Shown: positions 1-6,404, counted from the first letter of the stretch. The stretch: 13,581 nucleotides of DNA from an uncultured Ruminococcus sp. (GCA_902778205.1 CACYWX010000042.1:1-13581); one strand, 5' to 3'. A program made the numbers and translations. Notes: generated from the letters alone by a model not told the origin.

Positions 1-257
1 TGATAGGTGGAGGGGGAATAGGTCAGGATGGAGAATTCGTAGCCGTCGAAGTCCCGCTCCGGCAGATCGTCGGATACGGCGGCCCGGGCGTCCTCCGGCT
101 CAGCGGGCTCGGTTTCGGCGGCGGGCTCCCCTCCGGTCTGAGCGGACACAGACGTCGTCTCCTCGGGGTTCTGATCGCTGCACCCGGCAAACGCGCCGGA
201 CACAAGGACCGCCGAGAGCAGGACGGCCAGGATTCGGATCGTGTTGTGCTGTTTCAT
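1..257 (-). CDS. Lipoprotein N-terminus, probable ABC solute-binding protein (partial)
   Basis: The first 85 residues are visible and the gene runs off the left edge. It begins MKQHNTIRILAVLLSAVLVS with a lipobox GAFAGC (Cys26 is the predicted lipidated residue), so the product should be anchored outside the membrane. A Glu/Thr/Ala-rich linker follows, then DLPERDFDGYEFSILTY near residues 66-82. In my recollection this 'LPxxDFxGYEFxIL' opening is typical of large clostridial extracellular solute-binding proteins; the diagnostic fold lies outside the window. The ATG at 257 was chosen because it starts a proper signal peptide and is preceded by an AAAGGTG ribosome site (about 263-270). A short GC hairpin (275-290) sits in the leader just before this site. 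A consensus promoter lies at 373-345. The gene is divergent from the SGNH hydrolase. Lipoprotein status is sure; the solute-binding role is likely. Confidence 0.7.
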   Translation of the reverse strand, partial: MKQHNTIRILAVLLSAVLVSGAFAGCSDQNPEETTSVSAQTGGEPAAETEPAEPEDARAAVSDDLPERDFDGYEFSILTYSPSTY

Positions 258-335
258 CACAGAGACACCTTTCCCGGGGACCCTTCCCCGATTTTTGGTC
301 AAACTGTTCAACAAAATAACAAAAGGCGGGTAAAA

Positions 336-354
336 CCTGTGTACAGTATACAGG
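336..354. promoter_or_regulatory. Imperfect palindrome over a -10 box, candidate operator
   Basis: CCTGTGTACAGTATACAGG has two 9-base arms that are inverted copies at 8 of 9 positions around a central A. It covers the -10 box and the predicted start of the minus-strand lipoprotein promoter, where a bound repressor would block RNA polymerase. It also lies 67 bases upstream of the plus-strand SGNH hydrolase, so one regulator could act on both. No regulator gene is visible in the window. Confidence 0.5.
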
Positions 355-373
355 ATCCCGCCGCCCGTGTCAA
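345..373 (-). promoter_or_regulatory. Sigma-A promoter of the left-edge lipoprotein gene
   Basis: On the minus strand TTGACA (373-368) and TATACT (350-345) are separated by exactly 17 bases, a near-perfect vegetative promoter. Transcription should start near 338, giving a leader of about 80 nt before the ATG at 257. The -10 lies inside a 19-bp dyad (336-354). Confidence 0.85.
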
Positions 374-420
374 GAAGATTTTCAATTTTCCGCAGACAAT
401 GCACAGAAAGGAACGCTGAT

Positions 421-1518
421 ATGACGCTGAAGGATTTTTACGGAACCTATTCCTCCGACAGCACGGCCGGAGCCGCCAATCAGGTACTGACCGCCGATCC
501 GGAGCCCATGACCCGCACCGGCAGGACCTGGTTCCGGCTGGAGCACGGCGGGGAGAACTATTCCCTGCTCTTCTCGAATCAGATCGACTCCACCTTCGCT
601 GACGGGTCGATCAGCCGGGCCAACGACGTCGGCGGGGACTGGGACATTCTCTCCCTCCGGTTGGGCCTCTGTCCGGAGCGCGGCGCGGATCCGGCCGTCC
701 TCCGCACCGTTCTCTTTGACGGGCAGGAAGGACGCCGCGTTTCCGCCGGAAATCCGGAGCCGTTTTTCACCGATCCGATCCCGCTCCGGGCAAAGGGCGG
801 CGAATGGATGTACTACGAGATCACGGTACGGGGGGCCCGGTATCCCTATCACGAGGAGATGGCGCTGAACGTGTCCGTCCTGGACGGAGACGGCTGGCGT
901 GCGGACAAGCGGATCCCGGTCCCCCTCATGATCGGCTCCGACCGGCCCGTCTCCCTGCGGCTGGGCTTCCTCGGGGACTCCATCACCCAGGGCTGCGGCA
1001 CGGCCTACGACAGCTACACCCACTGGGCGGCGAAGATCGCGGAGGGTCTTCCCTCCGACATCAGCGTATGGGATCTGGGAATCGGATACGCCCGGGCGTA
1101 CGACGCGGCCTCGGACGGCGGATGGCTGGCCAGAGCGAAGGAATGCGATACGGTGAACGTCTGCCTGGGCGTCAACGATCTGTGCCGGGGCCGGAACGCG
1201 GAGGAGATTTCCGGGGATCTGACAACCATCGTGCGGGCGCTGAAAAAAGCGGGATGCCGGGTGGTGCTCTTCACGGTGCCTCCCTTCGATTTCGAGGGAG
1301 AGGCGAAGGAATACTGGTACGCAGTGAACCGGTATCTCCGGGAAACGCTGTCGGCGGAGGCGGACGCTCTCTTCGATTTCGCCGCCGTTCTCGGAAGGCC
1401 CGCGCCGGAGGAACACCGGTCCGTCTGGGGAGGCCACCCTAACGCCGAGGGCTGCCGGATTGCCGCGAATGCCTATCTGAAGGAGCTGGCGGACGGGACG
1501 CTGTCCATCCGGCGGTAA
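421..1518 (+). CDS. SGNH/GDSL-family hydrolase (probable carbohydrate or lipid esterase)
   Basis: The 365-residue protein has an N-terminal part of about 175 residues that looks like a beta-rich accessory domain, then an SGNH domain from about residue 180. Block I is LGFLGDSITQG with the nucleophile Ser187. CLGVNDL holds the block III Asn252, and GGHPNAEG holds the block V His339. The usual Asp three residues before that His is replaced by Trp336, so the enzyme may work as a Ser-His dyad or use another acid. There is no signal peptide, which suggests a cytoplasmic deacylase acting on imported acylated sugars. The ATG at 421 was chosen over an upstream in-frame GTG at 367 because AAAGGA lies about 8 bases before it and the upstream extension is Arg-rich and non-family-like. 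No convincing promoter is visible between 258 and 420. The family call is firm; the substrate is unknown. Confidence 0.85.
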   Translation: MTLKDFYGTYSSDSTAGAANQVLTADPEPMTRTGRTWFRLEHGGENYSLLFSNQIDSTFADGSISRANDVGGDWDILSLRLGLCPERGADPAVLRTVLFDGQEGRRVSAGNPEPFFTDPIPLRAKGGEWMYYEITVRGARYPYHEEMALNVSVLDGDGWRADKRIPVPLMIGSDRPVSLRLGFLGDSITQGCGTAYDSYTHWAAKIAEGLPSDISVWDLGIGYARAYDAASDGGWLARAKECDTVNVCLGVNDLCRGRNAEEISGDLTTIVRALKKAGCRVVLFTVPPFDFEGEAKEYWYAVNRYLRETLSAEADALFDFAAVLGRPAPEEHRSVWGGHPNAEGCRIAANAYLKELADGTLSIRR

Positions 1519-1539
1519 GATTTTCGAAATAACAACACA

Positions 1540-1810
1540 GGGCTGTTGCAAAACAATTTCAAAGTTTTGATCGACCTTTTACAAAAGGTCGCAGGGTGTC
1601 GGGGCAGCGCCCTGACCCGCATGGGTTTCATCTACGATGAAACCCGGCAGAGTTGCGGAACACCCAGGACGTCAAAAGAGTTCCTCTTTTTGCTTCTTTT
1701 TGCGCATTTATGCGCGGCTCCTCGATAAAGGAGAAAAAGGAGGACAAACGTCTTTGAACTAAAACAGGGCTGTTGTATTTCTCCTTTTCTGGAAGTTAAT
1801 GCAACAGCCC
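1540..1810. repeat. Hairpin-rich intergenic repeat with 11-bp terminal inverted repeats (MITE-like)
   Basis: The element is bounded by GGGCTGTTGCA (1540-1550) and its exact inverted copy TGCAACAGCCC (1800-1810). Between them is a chain of perfect or near-perfect hairpins: 1572-1580 with 1583-1591 (9 bp), about 1599-1605 with 1609-1615, 1623-1632 with 1636-1645 (10 bp, loop TAC), and 1674-1680 with 1684-1690. A direct copy of the terminal motif, GGGCTGTTG, recurs at 1767-1775. It lies between the convergent SGNH and kbl genes. It has no plausible coding content: an open frame at 1546-1728 only translates the hairpins. No target-site duplication is visible in the flanking bases. The layout resembles non-autonomous mobile repeats of gut Clostridia, but copy number cannot be judged from one window. 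Confidence 0.65.
1767..1810. terminator. Stem-loop between convergent SGNH and kbl genes, possible terminator
   Basis: Bases 1767-1779 pair with 1798-1810 (13 bp including one G-T wobble, loop of 18). On the minus strand the stem begins about 31 bases after the kbl stop and is followed by TGTTTTAG; on the plus strand it is followed by CGGTTTGTTT. Both U-tracts are interrupted, so this is a moderate terminator candidate. It forms the right end of the repeat. Confidence 0.45.
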
Positions 1811-1841
1811 CGGTTTGTTTCAGTGAGATATTCCTCCGGGA

Positions 1842-3029
1842 TCACAGACCCATTTCCTTTTTGACCTCGCCGAAGCACTTCACGGCGAAGTCCAGATCCT
1901 CCTTCGTGTGTCCAGCGGAAATCTGGGTGCGGATGCGATCCCGCCCCTTCGGCACCACGGGATAGCAGAAGCCCACCACGTAGACGCCCTTTTCCAGCAT
2001 CCGGCGGGCGAATTCCTGGGCCACCCGGGGATCGTACAGCATGACGGGGACGATGGGATGCTCGCCCGGCAGCAGATCGAAGCCCAGCTTTTCCATTTCG
2101 GCCCGGAAGTACCGCGCGTTCTCGTGGACCCGGTCGCGGAGCGCCGTTGAGGCCTCCAGCAGATCGATGGTCTTGAGGGTGGCGGCACAGATGGCGGGGG
2201 CCAGGGTGTTGGAGAACAGGTACGGGCGGCTCCGCTGTCTCAGCAGGTCCACGATGGGCTGTCTGGATGCGGTGTATCCGCCGGACGCGCCGCCCATGGC
2301 CTTGCCGAAGGTGCCGGTGATGATGTCCACCCGGCCCATGACATGGCAGAATTCCGCGGTGCCCCGTCCGTGCTCGCCCATGAAGCCCACGGCGTGGCTG
2401 TCGTCCACCATGGTCAGGGCGTCGAACTCGTCCGCCAGATCGCAGATGGCGGGCAGGTTGGCGATGTAGCCGTCCATGGAGAACACGCCGTCGGTGGCGA
2501 TGAGGATCTTCGGGCAGCCCAGGGCCTTCGCCTCCTCCAGCTTCGCGCGGAGGTCTTCCATGTCGTTGTTCTTGTAGCGGAACCGGTGGGCCTTGCAGAG
2601 ACGGACGCCGTCGATGATGGAGGCATGGTTCAGCTCGTCGGAGATGATGGCGTCGTCGGGTCCCAAGAGGGTCTCGAACAGGCCGCCGTTGGCGTCGAAG
2701 CAGGAGGAATAGAGGATGGCGTCGTCGGTGCCCACGAAGGTGGAGATCCTCTTCTCCAGCTCCTTGTGGATCTCCTGAGTGCCGCAGATGAAGCGCACGG
2801 AGGAGAGGCCGAAGCCCCAGCGGTCGTAGCTGTCCTTCGCCGCCTGAATCAGCTCCGGATTGTCGGAGAGACCCAGGTAGTTGTTGGCACACATGTTGAC
2901 CACGGCGCGCTTTTCCGTCGTGTCGATGCGGGAGCGCTGCGGCGTGGTGATGATCCGTTCATTCCGCCAGGTGCCGGCGTCCCGGATGGCGTTCAGCTCT
3001 TCTTCAAATTTCAGAAGCGCGGTTTTCAT
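1842..3029 (-). CDS. kbl: Glycine C-acetyltransferase (2-amino-3-ketobutyrate CoA ligase)
   Basis: This PLP enzyme cleaves 2-amino-3-ketobutyrate with CoA to glycine and acetyl-CoA, the second step of threonine breakdown through threonine dehydrogenase. The 395 residues match the usual family length (about 398). The cofactor lysine is Lys243 in GTFGKAMGGASGGY. Asp209 and His212 in VDDSHAVG contact the pyridine ring, and DELNHAS carries His135, the ring-stacking position. MCANNYLGLSDNPE (46-59) and SSVRFICGTQEIHKELE (76-92) are family signatures. It is a cytoplasmic alpha-oxoamine synthase with no missing key residue. The start at 3029 has a GGGGGA ribosome site. It lies 11 bases downstream of tdh, and the adjacency of tdh separates it from the related biotin and haem synthases. 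Transcription should come from the tdh promoter. Confidence 0.96.
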   Translation of the reverse strand: MKTALLKFEEELNAIRDAGTWRNERIITTPQRSRIDTTEKRAVVNMCANNYLGLSDNPELIQAAKDSYDRWGFGLSSVRFICGTQEIHKELEKRISTFVGTDDAILYSSCFDANGGLFETLLGPDDAIISDELNHASIIDGVRLCKAHRFRYKNNDMEDLRAKLEEAKALGCPKILIATDGVFSMDGYIANLPAICDLADEFDALTMVDDSHAVGFMGEHGRGTAEFCHVMGRVDIITGTFGKAMGGASGGYTASRQPIVDLLRQRSRPYLFSNTLAPAICAATLKTIDLLEASTALRDRVHENARYFRAEMEKLGFDLLPGEHPIVPVMLYDPRVAQEFARRMLEKGVYVVGFCYPVVPKGRDRIRTQISAGHTKEDLDFAVKCFGEVKKEMGL

Positions 3030-3040
3030 GTCTGTCCCCC

Positions 3041-4081
3041 TTATTTCGTCCAGTCGAGGATGACCTTGCCGGATTTTCCGGAGTTCATGGCCTCGAAGCC
3101 CTTTTCAAAGTCGGTATAGCGGAAGCGGTGGGTGATGACGGGCGTCAGGTCCAGGCCTCCCTGCACCATGTAGCTCATCTGATGCCAGTTGTCCATCTTC
3201 CGGCCGTAGATGCCCTGCAGGGTCAGGCCCTTGCAGATGATGTCGTTCATATCCACCTCCACGGTGCTCTTGCCCAGCCCCAGGAGGGAGATCTTGCCGC
3301 CGTTGCGCATGACGGAGCACATCTGGCGGAAGGCGGGAGCGGAGCCGGACATCTCAAGACCCACGTCGAAGCCCTCGACCAGTCCCTGCCCGTGCATCAC
3401 GTCCTCGAGATTTTCCTTCGAAACATTGACTGCCGCGTCCACGCCCATCTTCCGGGCCAGGTCCAGACGGTACTCGTTCATGTCGGTGATCACGACCCGG
3501 CGCGCTCCGGCGTATTTGCAGATCCCGGCGGCGATGATGCCGATGGGACCCGCGCCGGTGATCAGCACATCCTCGCCCACCAGATTCCACATGAGGGCGG
3601 TATGGGTGGCGTTGCCCACGGCGTCGAAGAAGGCCACCACATCCTCCGGCAGGGAGGGATCGATCATGATGACGTTGGTGGCGGGGATGCAGACGTATTC
3701 CGCGAAGGCGCCGTCCCGGTCCACGCCCACGGAGGTGGTATTGCGGCACCACTGGATGTTGCCGGTGTGGCAGTTGCGGCAGTGGTGGCAGGTGATGTGT
3801 CCCTCGCCGGAAACCCGCTGGCCGATCTCGAGGCCCGTGACGCCCGCGCCCAGCTGTGCGATCTCGCCCACGTACTCATGGCCGATGGTCATGGGCGGGT
3901 GGGTGATGTGCTGTTCGGCCCAGGGATCCCAGTTGTAGATATGCACGTCGGTGCCGCAGATGGCGGTCTTGTGGATCTTGATGAGCACTTCCCCCGGACC
4001 GGGCACGGGAACCGGCACTCTGCGCAGCTCCAGACCGGGACCCGCCGCGGGCTTGACGATGGCGTCCATCCATTCCTTCAT
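3041..4081 (-). CDS. tdh: L-threonine 3-dehydrogenase (zinc-dependent, NAD+)
   Basis: The enzyme oxidises L-threonine to 2-amino-3-ketobutyrate, which the next gene (kbl) cleaves. The 346-residue protein is a medium-chain zinc dehydrogenase. Catalytic zinc and proton-relay residues are Cys42, Thr44 and His47 in ICGTDVH, plus His68-Glu69 in IGHEYVG. The structural zinc site is Cys98, Cys101, Cys104 and Cys112 in the CHHCRNCHTGNIQWC segment. The NAD fold has GAGPIG at 176-181 followed by VVITDMN, with an acidic Asp200 at the end of beta-2 favouring NAD+ over NADP+. The open frame extends far upstream, but the ATG at 4081 was chosen because AGGAGAG lies 8 bases before it, it falls after the promoter, and it gives the family length. 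It is the first gene of a two-gene operon and divergent from the GH16 gene. Confidence 0.96.
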   Translation of the reverse strand: MKEWMDAIVKPAAGPGLELRRVPVPVPGPGEVLIKIHKTAICGTDVHIYNWDPWAEQHITHPPMTIGHEYVGEIAQLGAGVTGLEIGQRVSGEGHITCHHCRNCHTGNIQWCRNTTSVGVDRDGAFAEYVCIPATNVIMIDPSLPEDVVAFFDAVGNATHTALMWNLVGEDVLITGAGPIGIIAAGICKYAGARRVVITDMNEYRLDLARKMGVDAAVNVSKENLEDVMHGQGLVEGFDVGLEMSGSAPAFRQMCSVMRNGGKISLLGLGKSTVEVDMNDIICKGLTLQGIYGRKMDNWHQMSYMVQGGLDLTPVITHRFRYTDFEKGFEAMNSGKSGKVILDWTK

Positions 4082-4132
4082 GTTGTCAACTCTCCTGTAC
4101 ACTATGATAAATTGAATGATTTCCCGGATCCC

Positions 4133-4161
4133 ATTGTACCGCGGAATCCCCTCTTTGTCAA
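4133..4161 (-). promoter_or_regulatory. Sigma-A promoter of the tdh-kbl operon
   Basis: On the minus strand TTGACA (4161-4156) and TACAAT (4138-4133) are 17 bases apart. The predicted start near 4126 leaves a leader of about 45 nt before tdh. No dyad like those at the other promoters is visible here. Confidence 0.85.
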
Positions 4162-4207
4162 CAACATACCGGAAAATGCAAGAATATACGGACCGGCCGG
4201 AAAGCCC

Positions 4208-4236
4208 TTGACAGGAGGCCGGTTTCCGGATATACT
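4208..4236 (+). promoter_or_regulatory. Sigma-A promoter of the GH16 gene
   Basis: TTGACA (4208-4213) and TATACT (4231-4236) are separated by 17 bases. The start is expected near 4243, about 26 nt before the ATG at 4269. Both hexamers are identical to those of the promoter at 345-373. It is arranged back to back with the tdh promoter, the -35 boxes lying 46 bases apart. Confidence 0.88.
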
Positions 4237-4242
4237 GGAAAC
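4222..4242. promoter_or_regulatory. Inverted repeat flanking the GH16 -10 box, candidate operator
   Basis: GTTTCC (4222-4227) and GGAAAC (4237-4242) are perfect inverted copies separated by 9 bases that contain the whole -10 hexamer. The geometry, two arms about 1.5 helical turns apart centre to centre and over the core promoter, fits a dimeric repressor. With 6-bp arms a chance origin is possible. Confidence 0.4.
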
Positions 4243-4268
4243 AGAAAAAACAACTGCGGGGTGTTTTC

Positions 4269-5210
4269 ATGAAGCCGATCCATTCTTTGACTGCCATGGC
4301 GCTGGCGGTCCTGCTCCTCTCCCTTCCGGGATGCGGACAAAAGCAGACTCCGGACGTTCCCGTCTCACAGACGGAGACGAACGCCGCTCCGGACGAGCCC
4401 GCCGAGACGACCGCGCCGGCGGACGAAGAGCGGACCGGCTCCTCGGAAGTGGAAACCGAAGCTCCGGCTGACGTGACCGCGGAGGAGGATCCCCCGGAGG
4501 AAGACAATCTCCTGACCGTGGGCGGGATCACCTACCGCCTGACCTTCGAGGACGGCTTCGACGGGGACTCCCTGGACGGGACGAAATGGTCCCTCTGCCC
4601 GGAATGGAACCGGCAGGACGTGGGCGGAGCCTGGCGGGACAGCGAGACCTCCGTTCACGACGGGGAGCTGTGGCTCAGAGCCCGGATCGACGACAACGGC
4701 ACACCGGTCTCCGGCGCGGTCCGCACGCTGGGCCATTTCGAGCAGGCGTACGGATACTTCGAGGCCCGTATCCTGTGGCCCTCCACCACCGGCTTCTGGG
4801 GAGCCTTCTGGATGATGTGCGGCGACGTGGGGAAGGAGGACGGGAGCGCGGTGTCCGGCGCGGAGATCGACATCATCGAGAGCGGCGAGTGCGCCCGGGG
4901 AGGAGTCAATCACGCGATCCACTGGGACGGATACGGCTCCGCGCACAAGTCCGTCTCGAAGATCCTCTCCCGGGTCCCGGAGCTTTACGAGGGCTGGCAC
5001 ACCTACGCACTGCAGTGGACGAAGGACGCCTACGTCTTCTACATCGACGGGGAGGAAACCTGGCGCACCTCGGAGCCCGGCATCTGCGAAAAGCCCGGCT
5101 ACATGAAGCTGACCACCGAATTCGGATCCTGGGCCGCCCCCATCGTCCCCGAAGAACTCCCCGACTGCTGCCGCGTGGACTGGGTGAGAGCGTGGGAGGA
5201 AGCGGAGTAG
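4269..5210 (+). CDS. Lipoprotein glycoside hydrolase family 16 (endo-beta-glucanase-like)
   Basis: GH16 enzymes cut beta-1,3, beta-1,4 or related links in glucans and galactans with retention. The 313 residues start with a lipoprotein signal (LSLPGC, lipidated Cys22), then an acidic Glu/Pro/Thr/Ala linker (about 25-80) that would hold the enzyme away from the membrane, then one GH16 domain (about 84-311). The active-site strand EIDIIE gives nucleophile Glu199, Asp201 and acid/base Glu204, the family's beta-bulge form. YGYFEARILWPSTTGFWGAFW (161-181) and YEGWHTYALQWTKDAYVFYIDG are also typical. No carbohydrate-binding module is present. The ATG at 4269 follows a GGGGTG ribosome site and fits the promoter at 4208. 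Whether it prefers laminarin, lichenan or another glucan cannot be decided by eye. Confidence 0.93.
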   Translation: MKPIHSLTAMALAVLLLSLPGCGQKQTPDVPVSQTETNAAPDEPAETTAPADEERTGSSEVETEAPADVTAEEDPPEEDNLLTVGGITYRLTFEDGFDGDSLDGTKWSLCPEWNRQDVGGAWRDSETSVHDGELWLRARIDDNGTPVSGAVRTLGHFEQAYGYFEARILWPSTTGFWGAFWMMCGDVGKEDGSAVSGAEIDIIESGECARGGVNHAIHWDGYGSAHKSVSKILSRVPELYEGWHTYALQWTKDAYVFYIDGEETWRTSEPGICEKPGYMKLTTEFGSWAAPIVPEELPDCCRVDWVRAWEEAE

Positions 5211-5371
5211 GAGGGGGACACCTTATTACTGCGACAGCAAACTAATCGCTGGTTTTCAAACGTGCAGCAGCCGGAACCCCTGACTGGCTTGATTTTCAGC
5301 CGGAGGATACCAATTCCGGCAAGCTTCTGTTTGTTGGCGGAGCAATAAGTCAACTGTCCTGTACATGTCAA
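5211..5371. other. Gene-free stretch after GH16, nothing recognised
   Basis: No gene, RNA or terminator that I can support lies here. Short minus-strand frames cross it and overlap the 3' end of GH16, but their translations (Cys- and Ser-rich, with a QLTYCSANKQKLAGIGI-like stretch) match no family I know and lack ribosome sites. It could be a decayed remnant or part of a longer repeat continuous with the element at 5372-5485. Confidence 0.4.
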
Positions 5372-5485
5372 ACTCTCCCTCAGTCAGCATGGCTGACAGC
5401 TCCCTCTTGGAGGGAGCCGCAAGGGAAGGCCGCTCTCCTGCTTTCCTCTCAGAGGGAGGGGGACCGCTCGCGGTGGAAGGAGAGT
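5372..5485. repeat. Short structured intergenic repeat (about 114 bp)
   Basis: The element is bounded by ACTCTCC (5372-5378) and its inverted copy GGAGAGT (5479-5485). Inside are a GTCAGC/GCTGAC hairpin (5383-5388 with 5392-5397, loop ATG), a perfect 8-bp GCTCCCTC/GAGGGAGC hairpin (5399-5406 with 5410-5417, loop TTG) and ACCGC/GCGGT (5463-5467 with 5470-5474). The 'CCCTCAGTCAGC...GCTGACAGCTCCCTC' pattern is one I recognise as a common dispersed repeat in gut Clostridia genomes, from memory and not from a search. It lies between convergent genes. Confidence 0.6.
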
Positions 5486-5555
5486 CTGCTGAAATCAAAT
5501 GATATAAAATCGGTGAATATGCATTTTGCTGACTTAACTGTTCCTTTCCATACGA

Positions 5556-5585
5556 AAAACCCGGTTCGTTCGTGAACCGGGTTTT
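5556..5585. terminator. Rho-independent terminator, convergent GH16 and OB-like lipoprotein genes
   Basis: AAAACCCGGTTC (5556-5567) pairs perfectly with GAACCGGGTTTT (5574-5585), a 12-bp stem with a 6-base loop. On the minus strand it starts 25 bases after the lipoprotein stop and ends in a TTTTT run, a strong terminator. On the plus strand it ends in TTTTCGTTT and could also stop GH16 transcripts. Confidence 0.85.
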
Positions 5586-5610
5586 CGTTTGATCCGTACA
5601 GCGGATCGGA

Positions 5611-6348
5611 TTACTTGGAGACCGCGACGGAGGTGATGTGCGGGTTGGCGCCCTCATACCAGTAGAGGAAGCCTTCCATGTCGATGACATCGCCGACCTT
5701 CAGACCCTCGACGGCCTGATACACGGGGGTATCCGCGCCGGTGAGGTAGAACTCCACGCAGAAGTCATAGGTCTTGCCGTCCTTGGAGACCTTGAAGTAC
5801 AGGTCGTCGGTCTTGTCCACGTCGTTCTTGTAGGCGAAGGCCGCGCCGCTCTCGTCGTAGGCTTCCACGGTCATGCCCTTGAAGGACACGAAGCGGTTCT
5901 GGAAGTCGACCAGGGCGTCGGTGCCCAGCTTATCGGTGACGTCGGTGGCGGGAGCGACGTAGTTCCCCTCTTCGATCTCGTACTTCGCGTCGGTGATCTC
6001 CACCTCGCCGGCCCACTCGGACTTGAAGCCCGTGACCTTGATCTTGGTGCCGGGGACCAGCTTGGCGTATTCGTCCTCGGTGCAGGCCATTTCATAGATG
6101 AAGTAGCCGCCGTCCTTGTCCTGGGTGTAGAAGGTGGCCTTGTTGTCCCACCAGGACTGCTTCGCCTGAACGTAGGTCTCCACGACGACCTCGGAATCCA
6201 GTGCCGCCGCGGCGTATTCCGCGTAGGTCATGACGCCCTCGCCCTTCACGTCTGCGGCAGTGTCGTTCTTCGCTTCTTCCTTGCCGGAGCACGCGGCGAG
6301 GGTCAGAAGACACAGGGCCGCCAGAAGGATCGCAACCAGCTTTTTCAT
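5611..6348 (-). CDS. Lipoprotein with two tandem OB-like repeats, function unknown
   Basis: The 245-residue protein has a classic lipoprotein signal (LTLAAC, lipidated Cys20) and a short charged linker. Two modules of similar design follow, at about residues 38-125 and 145-245. Each starts with a strand such as VVVETYV or VSFKGMTVEAY, passes through a strand describing an extended ligand face, and ends in a 'GTKIKVTGF...EVEITDA' or 'GDVIDMEGF...NPHITSV' pattern, which is the closing part of OB folds. I know of no assigned function; binding of a small ligand or polymer outside the cell is an inference from the fold. The ATG at 6348 was preferred to an earlier in-frame ATG because AAGGAG lies 8 bases upstream and the signal peptide begins there. 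A 6-bp hairpin (6371-6376 with 6385-6390) lies in its leader. It is a single-gene unit. Confidence 0.85.
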   Translation of the reverse strand: MKKLVAILLAALCLLTLAACSGKEEAKNDTAADVKGEGVMTYAEYAAAALDSEVVVETYVQAKQSWWDNKATFYTQDKDGGYFIYEMACTEDEYAKLVPGTKIKVTGFKSEWAGEVEITDAKYEIEEGNYVAPATDVTDKLGTDALVDFQNRFVSFKGMTVEAYDESGAAFAYKNDVDKTDDLYFKVSKDGKTYDFCVEFYLTGADTPVYQAVEGLKVGDVIDMEGFLYWYEGANPHITSVAVSK

Positions 6349-6404
6349 ACTTGATTTCTCCTTGTTTTGTTTCGGGCGGTGATACCCGAATTTTTCCAAT
6401 TAGC

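Noticed and set aside
275..290. Plus-strand terminator (CGGGGA/TCCCCG stem followed by ATTTTT)
   Set aside because: No plus-strand gene ends before it; it lies in the leader of the minus-strand lipoprotein gene and the stem is only 6 bp.
367..420. GTG at 367 as the SGNH hydrolase start
   Set aside because: The added 18 residues are Arg-rich, overlap the opposite promoter's -35, and have no ribosome site, whereas ATG 421 has one.
382..1551. Long minus-strand open frame (389 codons) opposite the SGNH hydrolase
   Set aside because: It is antisense to a gene with intact SGNH motifs, has Arg/Pro/Gly-rich composition, no ribosome site and no recognisable family. High G+C makes such shadow frames common.
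1546..1728. Possible 60-residue peptide in the repeat
   Set aside because: The frame simply translates the hairpins, has no ribosome site, and shows no family resemblance.
1540..1810. CRISPR array or riboswitch
   Set aside because: There are no regularly spaced direct repeats with unique spacers, and the region lies downstream of both flanking genes, so it cannot be a leader riboswitch for either.
4082..4132. Riboswitch in the tdh leader
   Set aside because: The leader is only about 45 nt, with no stable paired structure; too short for known glycine or other aptamers.
3128..4471. Long plus-strand open frame (447 codons) opposite tdh
   Set aside because: It is His/Val/Gly/Asp-rich shadow sequence antisense to an unmistakable tdh and runs through the promoter gap.
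5099..5690. Two minus-strand frames across the gap after GH16
   Set aside because: They overlap the GH16 3' end, the repeat, the terminator and the lipoprotein C-terminus, and lack start signals.
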